Source: Serinus canaria (Eukaryota; Chordata; Aves; Passeriformes; Fringillidae). From it: a stretch of DNA of 64,000 nt. The notes under the pieces are model-generated. The model searched no databases. It saw nothing but the letters and a program-made list of their open reading frames with translations, and had not been told where the DNA came from. Position numbers and translations under genes: made by a program. Within the stretch, counting starts at the first letter, position 1. Each line of letters opens with the position of its first letter. Positions 1 through 10,664 of this stretch are shown here, one piece after another. The stretch spans positions 2,375,234-2,439,233 of the forward strand of contig NC_066337.1 in assembly GCF_022539315.1 (NCBI RefSeq), in the 5' to 3' direction.

Positions 1-574
1 ACAGCCTACTTCCCCTTTCGAGCAGGAAACACTGAGTTGTCCAGGAATAAGAGAGACCTCAACACCCACATTGTACCCTTCTGCCCCCTCCCTGTCTGTG
101 CTCAAGGGTTTCCTCTTCTGCAGCCCTTCCCAGCCTGACGAGCTCCTGCTTCAGATGTGCAATGCCAGCTCTTCCACAGCTTATCCAAGCTCTTGCATCC
201 ATGTGGCAGCGATTAAGGGATGACTTCCACTCATGGAAGGCCTCTCTTGCACTCCTGCCTCCCTGGCTCGCTGCTAAACCACTGTTCCTCTGCTCCCCCT
301 CTCCCCCTTTGACTCCCACGTTAGCAGCATCTCTCCAAGGGAGTCTCCAGGAGACCCCAGCCGAGCCTGGTTTTCTCTCTGCTTACCCCTTTGTGTGTTC
401 TTGTGCCAGTGATGCCACAGATGTCCCTTCAGTGCCAACCAGAAGGTCTTTTCCCACTCTCTGCCTTCACCCCATCATCATCCTGCTGTGATCCTGCTGC
501 CCTTTCTCCAGGGCCTCACACATGGCCCCTGTCCCACCCTAAGGTGTCCCAGGGGTTTCCTCTGAATGTTCTAT
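1..574. other. Intergenic stretch, no feature recognised
   Basis: No repeat family, exon or RNA gene is recognisable. The open frames here are short and resemble no known protein. Confidence 0.5.
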
Positions 575-820
575 AGAACAAGGGGGAAAGACTTTAAATT
601 GAAAGAGGTTTAGATGGGATATTGGGAATAAATTCTTCCCTGGGAGGGTGGTGAAACCCTGGCACAGGGTGCCCAGAGCAGCTGTGGCTGCCCCTGGATC
701 CCTGGAAGTGTCCAAGGCCAGGTTGGACAGGGCTTGGAGCACCCTGGGACAGTGGAAGGTGTCCCTACCATAGGGCAAGGTGGGTTTTAAGGTCCCTTCC
801 AACCCAAACCATTCCTGAGT
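575..820 (+). mobile_element. CR1 LINE, 5'-truncated 3' end
   Basis: The segment reads in the CR1 sense direction. It has the 'ggcacagggtgcccagagca' block, then 'ctggatccctggaagtgtcc', and ends in 'cttccaacccaaaccattc', the classic CR1 3' tail. Only the last quarter-kilobase is present, the usual outcome of aborted target-primed reverse transcription. It cannot encode the CR1 reverse transcriptase. Confidence 0.9.
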
Positions 821-1059
821 CTGGACATGAGTGCACTCCCACTAGGGCAATCTCCACTGCAGAAAAGCTTCCCTGCCCCTCTTTCCTTTTCTCCCTGCCC
901 CTGGATTGGTGCTTGGTGCCACGTGCAGTTCCTTACCCCTTGGTGAGGATGTCCCTGCCAGAAAACAGCAAATTTCTGCATCATTCCCTTTGGCACAAAC
1001 ACCCCAGATAACTCTGGAGGAACAACCCCCCAACATTGGTTTTGATCTGACAAAAGGAG

Positions 1060-1500
1060 TTATTGTATTAGCTGGGAATGCCCTGACGGAGGCAGGAATG
1101 ATGAATCTGACTCCATGCTCTCAGAAGGCTCATTTATTACTTTATAATACTAGATTACATTAAAGAATTCTATACTATACTAAGGAATACAGAAAGGATA
1201 CTCACAGAAGGCTAAAAGATAATAATGAAAACTTGTGACTCTTACCAGAGTCCAGACACAGCTTGGCCCTGAATGGCCAAAGAGTGAAAACAACTCACAG
1301 CAGAATGCAATGGAACAATCACCTGTGGGTGAACAATCTCCAAACACATTCCACATCAGCACAGCACAGGAGAAGCAAATGAGATCAGAATTGTTTCCCT
1401 TTTCTCTGAGGCCTCTCAGCTTCCCAGGAGGAAAATCCTGGGTGAAGGGATTGTTCAGAGAATGTGAATGGCACAAAGAGTACAACCAACTCAGCCAGGA
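1060..1500 (-). mobile_element. Solo LTR of an endogenous retrovirus, boundaries approximate
   Basis: On the minus strand this reads as an LTR: a long U3-like part ends in an AATAAA signal (plus-strand tttatt near 1131), followed by a short R/U5 of about 70 bp. The composition and the 'ctttataatactagattaca' block resemble songbird LTRs that I recall only in general terms, so I give no family name. I could not find a matching target-site duplication, so both ends are estimates. No retroviral coding sequence flanks it. Confidence 0.6.
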
Positions 1501-3329
1501 GAGCAGGGGTATTTCCAGAGCTCCAAGAGACTCCAGCCACTGGGGTTTGGGAGGAAGCCATGGGATTTGCTGGTGTCACGCAATGATGAAATAGCTCCTA
1601 ATCCAACTCGGGAGGATGTTAAAGCACAGCTAGTAACTGAGGGCTTTTGAAACCAGCAAGCACACAGAACTCCTATTTAAAAGGGACCTGGCCAGAAAGT
1701 GCTCTGGATTGTTAATGTTGACTTTTAATAAGTCTTTGGAACACTGAGGGCTGGAAGAAAGCTCGTGTTGTGCCAGAGTTTTAAGAGGATAGAAACAGGA
1801 TGACCCACATAATTATCCACCTGTGACCCTGACTCTTATCCCAGGTGAAATAATGGAACAGCTGTAAAAGAACTTCATTAATAAAGCATTAAAGGAGAGC
1901 AAGAGCAAATGCCAACAGCTTGGGTTTATAGGAAGCAGATTTGTCACTAAGTTGAGAAATTGTTTTGGAGTTGAATATGTTCCTTAAGTTTGCAGGCTGG
2001 ATGTAAAAGGAGTACAAAGTTTACACAATTTAAAGCCAGCTGAGGCCTTACAAAAACCTCAGCCTTCCCATCCCTGTAGAAGGACTACCAAAAGAGTTAC
2101 AGAGTCCCAGCAAGCCCAGAAATCCTGGGGTAAGATGGGCAAGTGACCCCTGGGTCTCTGTGTGCTGCAGAAGGCACAACTGAAGGAGCAAAGGGAAAGG
2201 AAGAGCCACAGCAGGAATTTCAGCAGGAATTTCCCCAGTGTGAAGGGCAGGACATTGTCACTCCCTGCTCTGGATTTCCTTGGCTCAACACTTCCATGAC
2301 CAAGAAGCCCACTGGCTTCTAATCAGTTTTGTTTTCAGCACAACCTCAACATGACATTCATAAAAAAATCATTTATTTGAGACCAAATCCATGAGCTGCA
2401 GCACAAGGATGAACACTGGGGATGTTTCCAGGCACACACCAAAAGCTGTGACACTGAAACAGCAACGAGAACCGGCACAGAGCAACCTCCCACTGGTGAG
2501 GGACCAGTAAATCCATCAGCAAGGGCTTGGGTTTGTGCCCAAGGGCAAGAAGGGAAATGTGAGGGAAAGAGTTGCTGGTTGTGTCATCTTCCAGAATGAA
2601 GCAATGGGTTTTGAGCAGCCAAACTTCCTCATGCTCCAGAGCTCCACATTACCCAGAAGATGCAGCTCAGCACCCCTGCCCTGCCCCGGGCCCAGCAGCA
2701 GCCTGGGGGGGCAGCTGTGGTGTGACCTTCACGAGCCAGCCAGTTTTCCAGCCCAAAAATCTTCAGCCACAACCCTGTCATCTTGTGAGGCCTGCCAGCT
2801 CCAAGTGGGGCAGCAGCAAGTTGAGCAGAAAAGTCATTTTTCACTCCAAAATTGCCAGTGCTGAGCAATGCACTCCCCTCTGCCAGACAGCTGGGGTACC
2901 CTGGGCATCCCAGGGACTGAGAGAGGGCCTGGGAGTTATTTCAAAATCCCCCTGATGGTCATTGCAGAGCCCTTATGACTTCATCTCAGTCACTGCCATG
3001 CTTTTGAGAGTCAAGAATAACATGAAATTTTCCATATCTTGTGGTTTTTTGGAGGGTGTGAATAAATTCTCATGCTGTGAGTTATTTAGGTATCAGCAAA
3101 CCCAACCCAGCAGCAGTGAGACCACTGAGCAACACAAAAACCCCATGGAGGAGATGTGGCAGGCAAGGACTCACCAGCAGCACACATCAGGAGGGCCTGA
3201 AAGCCCAGGAAGAATTGCAGATACTCCTCATGGCCATGATAAGTCTGCTCAGAGATGTCACCTAAATTCAGAACATGTGGAACACAACCTGACCTTCCCT
3301 TGCTGCACTTGGTTTCATCCCTTGTACGT
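1501..3329. other. Intergenic stretch; possible very old retroelement relic near 1840-2060
   Basis: No gene is recognisable. About 1840-2060 reads on the plus strand as a decayed frame vaguely like a retroelement pol segment, but it carries stops and I could not place it in a family. The rest shows no feature. Confidence 0.35.
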
Positions 3330-3452
3330 GAATGTAAAGTGCTGAAATGTGTGAATATGAATATAAATGCTGAAATAGCATGAATGTAAAACTAGCATAA
3401 ATATAAAAAATAGCATGAATGTAAAAATAGCATGAATATAAAATGCTGAAAG
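3330..3452. repeat. AT-rich degenerate tandem repeat
   Basis: About six imperfect copies of a 15-18 bp unit of the form tagcatgaatgtaaaaa, differing by single substitutions and length changes. Confidence 0.8.
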
Positions 3453-3619
3453 ACAATAGGCATGTGGCCTCTTGGACCATCAGGAATCAAGGAATGCCGC
3501 AAAGCCCTCAAAAAATAACTTTTTGGCATGTCAGCAAGCAGAGTGGTGCCATGGTGACTTCCCATCTCCATGCTGTCCCTTCCCAAGGATGTGTCTTGGT
3601 AGGAACTTTAAGCTGAAGG

Positions 3620-3692
3620 CCAGGAGTTGGAATTGATGATCCTTGTAGGTCCAATTCAGTTCACAGAGTTCTAGGATCATGGAATATCCTGA
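3620..3692 (+). mobile_element. CR1 LINE, extreme 3' fragment
   Basis: The segment 'ttggaattgatgatccttgt' followed by 'ggtccaattcagttcacaga' matches the terminal part of an older CR1 subfamily, read in sense. It is only about 70 bp long. Confidence 0.65.
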
Positions 3693-3849
3693 TGCTCATC
3701 ACTTCTTAGGGCTGGAAGAAGCAGGGAGGGCACAATGAATGATGGATCCCAAAGCTTGAATGCTTCCCAAAGGCAAAATTCTACCTCTGGCACTGAAGGC
3801 TACTTTTCAATGTGTGCTCCTCAGCTGTGCTAAAGCCTCCAAGAAGATG

Positions 3850-4318
3850 TTGACTTGGTAGAGTGAGTCCAGAGGAGGCCATGGAGATGTTCCAGGGCTG
3901 GAGCCCCTCTGCTCTGGAGCCAGGCTGGGAGAGCTGGGGGTGCTCACCTGCAGAGGAGAAGGCTCCAGGGAGAGCTCAGAGCCCCTGACAGGGCCTGAAG
4001 GGGCTCCAGGAGAGCTGGAGAGGGGCTGGGGACAAGGGATGGAGGGACAGGACACAGGGATTGGCTCCCACTGCCAGAGGGCAGGGATGGATGGGAGATT
4101 GGGAATTAGGAATTGTTCCCTGGGAGGGTGGGCAGGCCCTGGCACAGGGTGCCCAGAGCAGCTGGGGCTGCCCCTGGATCCCTGGCAGTGCCCAAGGCCA
4201 GGCTGGGCAGGACTGGGAGCAGCCTGGGGCAGTGGGAGGTGTCCCTGCCATGGCAGGGGTAGAATAGGATGACCTTGAAGGTCGTTTCTAACACAAACCA
4301 TTCTGGGATTCCATAATG
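3850..4318 (+). mobile_element. CR1 LINE, 5'-truncated
   Basis: This is a longer CR1 3' segment in sense orientation. It runs from the 'ccagaggaggccatggagat' part of the 3' region through the 'gggtgcccagagcag' block to 'acacaaaccattctgggatt'. It covers roughly 470 bp and has no usable open frame. Confidence 0.9.
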
Positions 4319-5123
4319 CTACAAAACACCCCAGAAATCCTCCATTTTACTCCCTGGCTTTTTGAATCCTACATGAACAAGTGCAGGAAGAATAGGAGGA
4401 GAAGGAGAGACCTCATTTAAAACTGTAGAAGGGGAAATTGCAAAAAATTACCTAAACCTTTAGGAACATATTTATATTTTGATTTCAAGTAATATTACTT
4501 CCTGGTTTCCAACACATATTCCCTGGGCGTCCCCTATCAAATATCAGGCAGTATTAAATCACTGATCCCTGATCCCCGTAGCTCTCAGAAAAACATCTGT
4601 ACTAATTTGTTGGTTTTCCTTAACACGAGGGCCAGCTGAACTCCTCCAGGGCCCAGCCAAGTGAGATCGCTGACAGCTGCAGAATAAAAAGTGCAAAGAT
4701 TTTTCCTTTATTAAAAAATAAGGTTCCACACTCCAAGCCCCGAGCCCGCGGTTTGCCAGAGTGATGAAATGACACGCGGCAACCTTGATGCAGCACTGTT
4801 GTGGATACAAACCCAGGGCTTTACCTCATGCTGCTGCCCCAGAAAATGACTCTGACAGCACAGCCAAACTGGCCCAGGCCAGCAAGGTGAGGGGTCTGCT
4901 GGGGGGACACAGCCCTGTCCTGCTGGGGGTCTCTGAGTGTCTCCAAGGGACCGAGTTATTCAAGTTCATTGCCCTGGGAGCTCTGCAGATCTGGCACCCT
5001 GCCCCTCCAAGGATCTCACTCAGTTTTGGACAAGCTTTGCTGCAGCAGCAGCTCAGCACAGAGCAGGGAACAGAGGGGCAGGTAAAGGCAAAATTTGTCC
5101 TTGTTGTTGTGATAGATGGACAG
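4319..5123. other. Intergenic stretch, no feature recognised
   Basis: No exon, RNA or repeat family could be identified. Confidence 0.45.
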
Positions 5124-5514
5124 TGCCACGGTTAACTCTCACAATTTAAAGCAAATATCATGGGTGTATGTCAGGAGAAGTTTTACAGATTTATAGTCGT
5201 GTTTTACCCCCTTGTGTTGTTATTGGGGTGCCCTGGGTTTGGGACATTTGGGAGGCTGGGATTGTTACCATGGCAACAGCTGAGCTCCAATCAAGATTTA
5301 AGGCAGTGATCTCCACCCTGGACAGGGAAGGAGTGGATGGACAGAAATTTGGGAGGGGATAAAGGGTTAAAAGCCAAACCTCCATGGTGTGGATGGTGGG
5401 AACAATCCTCTGCTCCTGGTGCTGTGATATTTTCTCTATTCAGTCTGCTGCTGTATTTTTGATAAGGTTTTAATAAACCTTTTAAATTTTTGGAAGTGGG
5501 CAGCATTTCTCACA
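5124..5514 (+). mobile_element. Solo LTR, family B, copy 1
   Basis: The LTR runs from a TG (tgccacggttaactctcac) to a CA (catttctcaca) and has an AATAAA signal at about 5472 near its 3' end. Related copies lie on the minus strand at 15127-15502 and 16270-16761. All three share 'attgttaccatggcaacagc'-like and 'aaagggttaaaagcc'-like blocks or their degenerate forms. No target-site duplication survives. No retroviral internal sequence adjoins. Confidence 0.75.
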
Positions 5515-6826
5515 TTGGGCATAAGGTGAATCAACCCAAATCATCAGGGACTGATGGGAGAAACTCCAAAGCCCCTGAGGGACGAGGCAGCAATTGGTGG
5601 GCAGTCCCCAACACTCCCAAGGCTCTTGCACACACAAGGCACATTAAGCTCGTGCCACAGTGGGCAGGGTCTCCTGCAAAAGCACACAGGAATTAATTAC
5701 AGCTTCCCTTTGGAACCAAGAGCCATTTTGCTAAGAAAAAGCTCCCTTCCAAATCCACAAGGAACAGCAAAACCTTGGTTTGCAGTTTTTCTGGTGGATT
5801 CTGTGAGGTGGATGCTCCTCTTCTGCAGACCTCACACCCAGGGTTGATGATGCCTCCATAGCTGCCCTTCCCATTGCTGGGAATTTCATCCAAGTGCAAT
5901 CCGGCTGCCAGGGAAAGTCCTGCTTGCACAAATAACCCTGGCCATGTGTTCCACCCCAAAGATTCACCACAGAGCCTGTCAGCACCACGTCTCTGTGGGC
6001 CCTGCCTCACCCTGGGCCAGTGCTGGTTTCCCTGCAGGGAATTCTCCCCAGGGATGACCCAGGCAAAGTGCAGAAAATGCCCCAAACCCACATCCCTTCT
6101 CCTGCAGCCTGGGGTGAATCCCAGCCAGGGGCACTGGTCAGCCCATTGACGGGCTGGATCTGCTTCCAATAAGCTTTTATAGCCTGTCAATGGGCTGGAT
6201 CCTGTGCAATAAAATTGGTGTCATAAAAAAGGTCCTGCAGTGCCAGTGTCTTCCCCCCTTCCCCCTTTTTACTTTAATTTGAGGACATATGGGAGGGGCT
6301 GATTTGGAAGCCAAGTTCATAATATTTTCTTTGGGGGGTGGAGAAGGGGGGAAAATGACTTTAAATTACAATGGGAATTTTCAGAGCCTCCTTCTGGGGA
6401 GAGCAGCCATTTTCAAAAGTGACTTCATTTCCAGAGCTGGCTTCCCTCCCAGTATTTGAACAAGCAAGCAAAGAAGAGTTCAGAAAGTAAATGGGTTTCA
6501 AAGTTTGGCTTGATTGGTTTCAAATTTAACAGCCCTAAACCAGACTTTAGAATTCCAGGCAAATTTTTGGCTGGTTTTCTTTATCAGGCTGCCAATCCTG
6601 AACCTCAGCTCACTGGGCAGAGCTGAGCCTGCACAGCACTGCCTGCAGGAGACAGCCTCAACACAAAGCTGGCACAGACAGGGAACCTGGGCAACCTCAG
6701 TGGCACATCTGCAGGTTTCACACCACAAGGCAAGTCCAAAAGTGGGGATTGTCACCGGGGCTAAAAGGTTTTGCACCCATTCCCTGGGATGCACTTTTGT
6801 GGCAGTGGTTCAGTCCCTGGAGCTGG
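5515..6826. other. Intergenic stretch, no gene recognised
   Basis: A short direct repeat (gggctggatc, near 6150 and 6193) is the only structure seen. The 165-codon minus-strand frame at 5693-6190 matches no family known to me and is treated as chance. Confidence 0.4.
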
Positions 6827-7005
6827 TGACATGGGGAGCAAGGGGACATTCGAGAGCAATTCACACCAGTAAAGCACCAGCTGGAGACACTGGGACCAAG
6901 GAGACTCGAGGGCAGTATCAGCCTCTTTATTGCCTGCTTTAGGATGCAGATAACATTGTTCTGTTAATGAGAACAGCGGGAGGATAAATCGGCTCCAAGA
7001 TTCGA

Positions 7006-7128
7006 GTACATTGATATTATCATTCTTTCTAGACATAGCAGGGCTGAAATCAGGTGGGTTTGGTGGAAGGCTAAGCCTAGGCTGCTTAGGGTGAAGGCTG
7101 AATAGAAGCTTAGATGGAGGTAGGACAT
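7006..7128 (-). pseudogene. ND4L: NUMT: 5' part of mitochondrial ND4L
   Basis: Starting from an ATG at 7128, the minus strand reads [18 protein letters not shown] and then continues [15 protein letters not shown]. This is the N-terminal half of bird NADH dehydrogenase subunit 4L, about 41 codons. Third positions are rich in C and A, as in avian mitochondrial heavy-strand genes, unlike the surrounding DNA. Similarity stops abruptly after codon 41 at 7006. The piece is a nuclear copy of mitochondrial DNA, truncated and without any means of expression. It abuts the matching mitochondrial tRNA-Arg fragment in the correct mitochondrial order. Confidence 0.92.
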
Positions 7129-7172
7129 AAAGAAAGTTACAGGGTAGGAGCTTTGATTTGTTGAGTCGAAAT
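7129..7172 (-). pseudogene. NUMT: 3' part of mitochondrial tRNA-Arg
   Basis: Directly upstream of the ND4L start, the minus strand reads TTTCGACTCAACAAAT and ends TAACTTTCTTT. This matches the anticodon arm (anticodon TCG), T arm and acceptor end of bird mitochondrial tRNA-Arg. In bird mitochondria tRNA-Arg lies immediately before ND4L, as it does here. The D arm and 5' half are missing, so the tRNA cannot be functional. Confidence 0.85.
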
Positions 7173-7274
7173 CTCTATCCAAGATCTCAGGATCTACAGC
7201 CCAATTCCCAATCCCACTGAGGGCTGTGTAGGGCAGCCCTAAGTGCCTGTTTAGGGCATTTTTCACCCATTACA

Positions 7275-7621
7275 GCTGCCTGGTTATCAGGAAAAGCTTT
7301 CCCTGCGAGGAGCAGGGCGTTTGTAAAGCTGTGAGTAAGCAGGAGGGATTTTCCCTGCTCGTGCTGTCAGTCACCCTGCTAGAGATACACATTATAATAT
7401 TGGCTTTTTGCAAAGATTAAAATGGATTCTGCATGTGGCTGTTAAAGTAACTTTGTTCTAAAGATATAGTTTTTATTTCTGCTGTTAATTAAGTTCAGTG
7501 AAATAGCTGCTTGTGTTACAGTGCCTGCTGGGATGGGATAACCCCCAATGCACATAGGATGAGCCCACCTGGACAGATCTGCCAACCATCAGCACTCACA
7601 GCTGAAGGCAGTGAGGACCAG
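7275..7621. other. AT-rich unique noncoding stretch
   Basis: No repeat family recognised. It contains several TTAA/ATTA cores (for example tgctgttaattaagttcag) and no tandem structure. A regulatory role is possible but unproven. Confidence 0.35.
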
Positions 7622-8870
7622 TGTGGGGTTTGCTGTCTGTCTCTGCCCTGACATGCACAGGATGGTTCTGCTGCAGGCCAAGCTTCAAAGGATGAGTCTG
7701 GACTCTTTAACTTTTCGATTCTCAGATTGTTTATTATTTCTTGTGGGAGCTCAGCACATCACTCCTGATGTCCAGAGCTACCGAGAGAACCCTTGGGGGG
7801 GGCTCAGGAGCCTTGGAATGTTGCCAGAAGCACTTGGTGGATGGATTTTGATCCATCTAGGGATGTGCCACTGATGTATGAGGAGATGGAACCTGTGGGA
7901 ATCACTGGGGTGTGAATGGTGAAGGGAAGACACAATTATAGGGTAAATCACAGATTTTGGGGTTTTGGTACAGGGGGGTTGTGGAGACAAGATGGAGGAA
8001 ACAAGGCAGGTCACAAGACTCTTCTTTCTTCTCCTTGTCATCCATCTGCTGCTGTGCTGTTGGCACTTGGGGATTGGTCTGGGGTGAGGGTGCACTGGGT
8101 GACGAGGGTGACAGGTATTGGGGATAAAAGGTAAATCTGATATCCGTAGTTTTTGTTATAAAAGATGTGCCCGCCTTGGGGGTGGTCAGAGTGCCTTTGG
8201 CTGCCGTGCTGGTCAGATCCAGGTCGGGCAGAGAAGGGACTTTGTAGATAAGAAACAATAAACAATTCTGAAGACCGAAAAAACCCAGAGTGCAGACTCA
8301 TCTTTTGAGACCCAGCCTGCCAGAACCATCCTAAGCGTGTGTGGGAGCAGAGACGAACAGCCGAACCCCATATTTCTTATCTACAAAATTTTCTTTCTGA
8401 CCAGCCAGGATCTGACCAGCAAGGCAGCCAAAAGCACTCTGACTGCCCACGGGGCGGCCGCGTCTTTTTATAACAGAAACTACGTACAGCATATTTACCT
8501 TTGATTGCCAATACCTATCACCCTTGGTACCAAGTGCACCTGCACCCAGACCAATCCACAAGTGCCAACATCACAAAGATGGATGACAAGAAGAAGAAAG
8601 AAGAACCTTGAGGCAAGCCCTGTTCCCTCCATCTTGTCTCCATAACCCCCCTGTACCAAAACCCTAAAACATGTTTTACCCTATAAATAAATCATTCCTG
8701 CACCATTCAAACCCGAGTGACTCCCATGTCCTCACACACAGGTGGCACATCTCTAGAAGGATCAAAGTCAAGCCACCAAGTGCTTTTGGCATCATTCCAA
8801 GACCTCCAAGCCCCCTGCCAAGGGTTCTCTCGGTAATTCTGGACATCAGGAGTGTTGTGCTGAGTTCCCA
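7622..8870 (-). mobile_element. Solo LTR, family A (host copy), interrupted by a second LTR
   Basis: The minus-strand LTR begins TGTGGGAACTCAG at 8870. It is interrupted at 8378 and resumes at 7741, ending at 7622 (plus strand tgtggggtttg). Without the insert it is about 613 bp. Flanks gaccag (7616-7621) and gaccaa (8871-8876) form a 6-bp target-site duplication with one mismatch, the length typical of ERVK-type integrases. A TATA-like 'ttataa' and blocks shared with 7742-8370 mark it as the same family. No coding genes remain between LTRs, so it is a recombined solo LTR. Confidence 0.85.
7742..8370 (+). mobile_element. Solo LTR, family A, nested inside the opposite-strand copy
   Basis: The LTR runs from TGTGGGAGCTCAG (7742) to CCGAACCCCA (8370), 629 bp. 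It is flanked on both sides by tatttct (7735-7741 and 8371-8377), a perfect target-site duplication of 6-7 bp. It has a 'gttataaaag' TATA-like box near 8155 and an 'acaataaac' polyadenylation signal near 8255. It aligns with the reverse complement of the LTR it interrupts. The interrupted halves join cleanly once the insert and one flank copy are removed, which shows the order of events. Confidence 0.88.
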
Positions 8871-10108
8871 CAGACCAAGGCCCAAAGCTGGAGGTGATAA
8901 AAAAGGACTAAAACCACAACCAAGGAATCCCCATTGTCTAAAAAGGTAGAACTGAGGAGGAGCCATGCTAAACATGGAAAGTAGTTTGGGGAGAAAGTTT
9001 GTTGTGCAGAAGGGTCTGTGAATGTGCAACAGGAATTGAAAGGTATTTGAGGGGTGTCCCCAAAGATAAGGGTGCTCTTGCCTGAGGGCCTTTGCTCCTG
9101 GTCTCCTCTTGTCCCTTATTACACATTTTACATTTTCACAGCAGAGTGAACGTGTTTGTCACCATCCAGACTTTGCTCTGAGCACTCCCCAGCCCTGGAG
9201 GGAGCTGGAAATCCACGTCCCAGGTGTGGCTGAGGGAAGGAGGTTCCCCACGCAGGGTGCAAACATCTGGAGCTGCAGACAGATGTTCAGCCCAGCAGTG
9301 ACCCGTGGGGTCCCTCCAGCAGAGATAAGTCACTAATGATGCTGTTTAAAGGACTCCTGGCAGGGAAACAGCACCGAGGCCTTCATGAAGAGCTCCTCTT
9401 TATTTGTCAGAACAGCAGAGCTGGTTAATTGATTTCATTTCCACGTTACTGCTGTCCCTGGGGTGGGCTGGGGGATGCAGGGAGGGGAGGAACTGCTTTC
9501 CAGGGCGTGCAGACTAGATGTTCATGTCCAAGACGTGATGGAGCTCCACAGCTCCTCATATCACATCCTCAGTTTTAAAGGTTTTTTTTTTTACTGTTTC
9601 TGGTGAAAAAGGGGGATTGACAGCCACAGGAGGGACGGGAAAGCTGCCCTGCTCTGATACAGAGGGACTGGCTCAGTCCCTCCCCACTCCCAGGAGGGGA
9701 TTTAGGCTGCTGGGTGGCCTCTGGTCAGACTGGTTTCCCTCAACATCCCAAAGAGCAGCAGCTCCTTGGGGAGCTCTGCCAGCAATTCTGCTGGCCAGAA
9801 ATGGAATTAAATAACACAATCAATGCCTGGTATCCAGGTGGCATCCCAAGAAGAGAAAGCAAAGACAACCACCCATCCCTCAATGACAGAAACCTCACTC
9901 CAAACTTCACATGGCTTCAGGAGCTGCTCATTCCTGCTTGCCTGTTTCCCTGGGCATCTCAGTGCACAGCAGCCATCTCCAGTTCTGGGCTTTTTGATCC
10001 AAAATAAGAATATCTAAAGACAGCAGCTATCAGATCCCTTTGTAAGGAGTGGGAGAGGTTCCTGTGAGGCCGTGGTGTGGATGCAGGGAAAGGGCACTGG
10101 AACTGCAA
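8871..10108. other. Intergenic stretch, no feature recognised
   Basis: Apart from a 10-bp T run near 9582, no structure is apparent. The short open frames resemble no known protein. Confidence 0.4.
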
Positions 10109-10664
10109 CGGGGAGAGCAGGGTCTGGGAACCTGGGTCTGATTCCTCCCTGTTTCACCCCAAAATGAAGAGAGCAGGGTCTGGGGGATCTGGGTCTGATT
10201 CCTCTGTTTCACCCCAAAATGGGGAGAGCAGGGTCTGGGAACCTGGGTCTGATTTCTCCCTTTTTCACCCCAAAATGAGGAAAGCGGGGTCTGGGGAATC
10301 TGGGTCTGATTCCCCCCTGTTTCACCCCACAATGGGGAGAGCGGGGTCTGGGGGATCTGGGTCTGATTCCTCCCTGTTTCACCCCAAAATGGGGAGAGCA
10401 GGGTCTGGGAATCTGGGTCTGATTCCTCCCTGTTTCACCCCACAATGAAGAGAGCAGGGTCTGGGGGATCTGGGTCTGATTCCTCCCTGTTTCACCCCAA
10501 AATGGGGAGAGCAGGGTCTGGGGGATCTGGGTCTGATTTCTTCCTCTTTCACCCCAAAATGGGGAGAGCAGGGTCTGGGAACCTGGGTCTGATTCTTTCC
10601 TGTTTCACCCCAAAATGAGGAGAGCAGGGTCTGGGGAATCTGGGTCTGATTCCCCCCTGTTTCA
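10109..10664. repeat. Minisatellite, 56-bp unit, ten copies
   Basis: The array has a unit of about 56 bp containing 'gagcagggtctgggaacctg', 'ggtctgattcctccctg' and 'tttcaccccaaaatg'. Copies of the gagcagg start recur near 10115, 10171, 10226, 10282, 10338, 10394, 10450, 10507, 10565 and 10621. Units differ by single substitutions and 1-2 bp length changes. Two alternating types exist (ggaacctgg versus gggatctgg). The array stays open in several frames on both strands, but the unit length is not a multiple of three and no ATG gene context exists. Confidence 0.95.

Larger units (their letters stand above)
6827..7274 (-). mobile_element. LTR-like element split by a mitochondrial fragment
   Basis: Read on the minus strand, the element starts TGTAATGGGTG at 7274 and ends CATGTCA at 6827. 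An AATAAA signal lies at about 6925-6930, in the 3' third where an LTR polyadenylation signal belongs. The ends form a weak inverted repeat. The flanks are gctgg (6822-6826) and gctgc (7275-7279), a near-match at 4 of 5 positions. The middle, 7006-7172, is mitochondrial in origin, so the LTR itself is only about 280 bp. The LTR call and its limits are inference. Confidence 0.45.

Noticed and set aside
10077..10448. Repetitive protein-like frames across the 56-bp minisatellite
   Set aside because: The unit is not a multiple of three, so the frame alternates. There is no gene context, and both strands are equally open.
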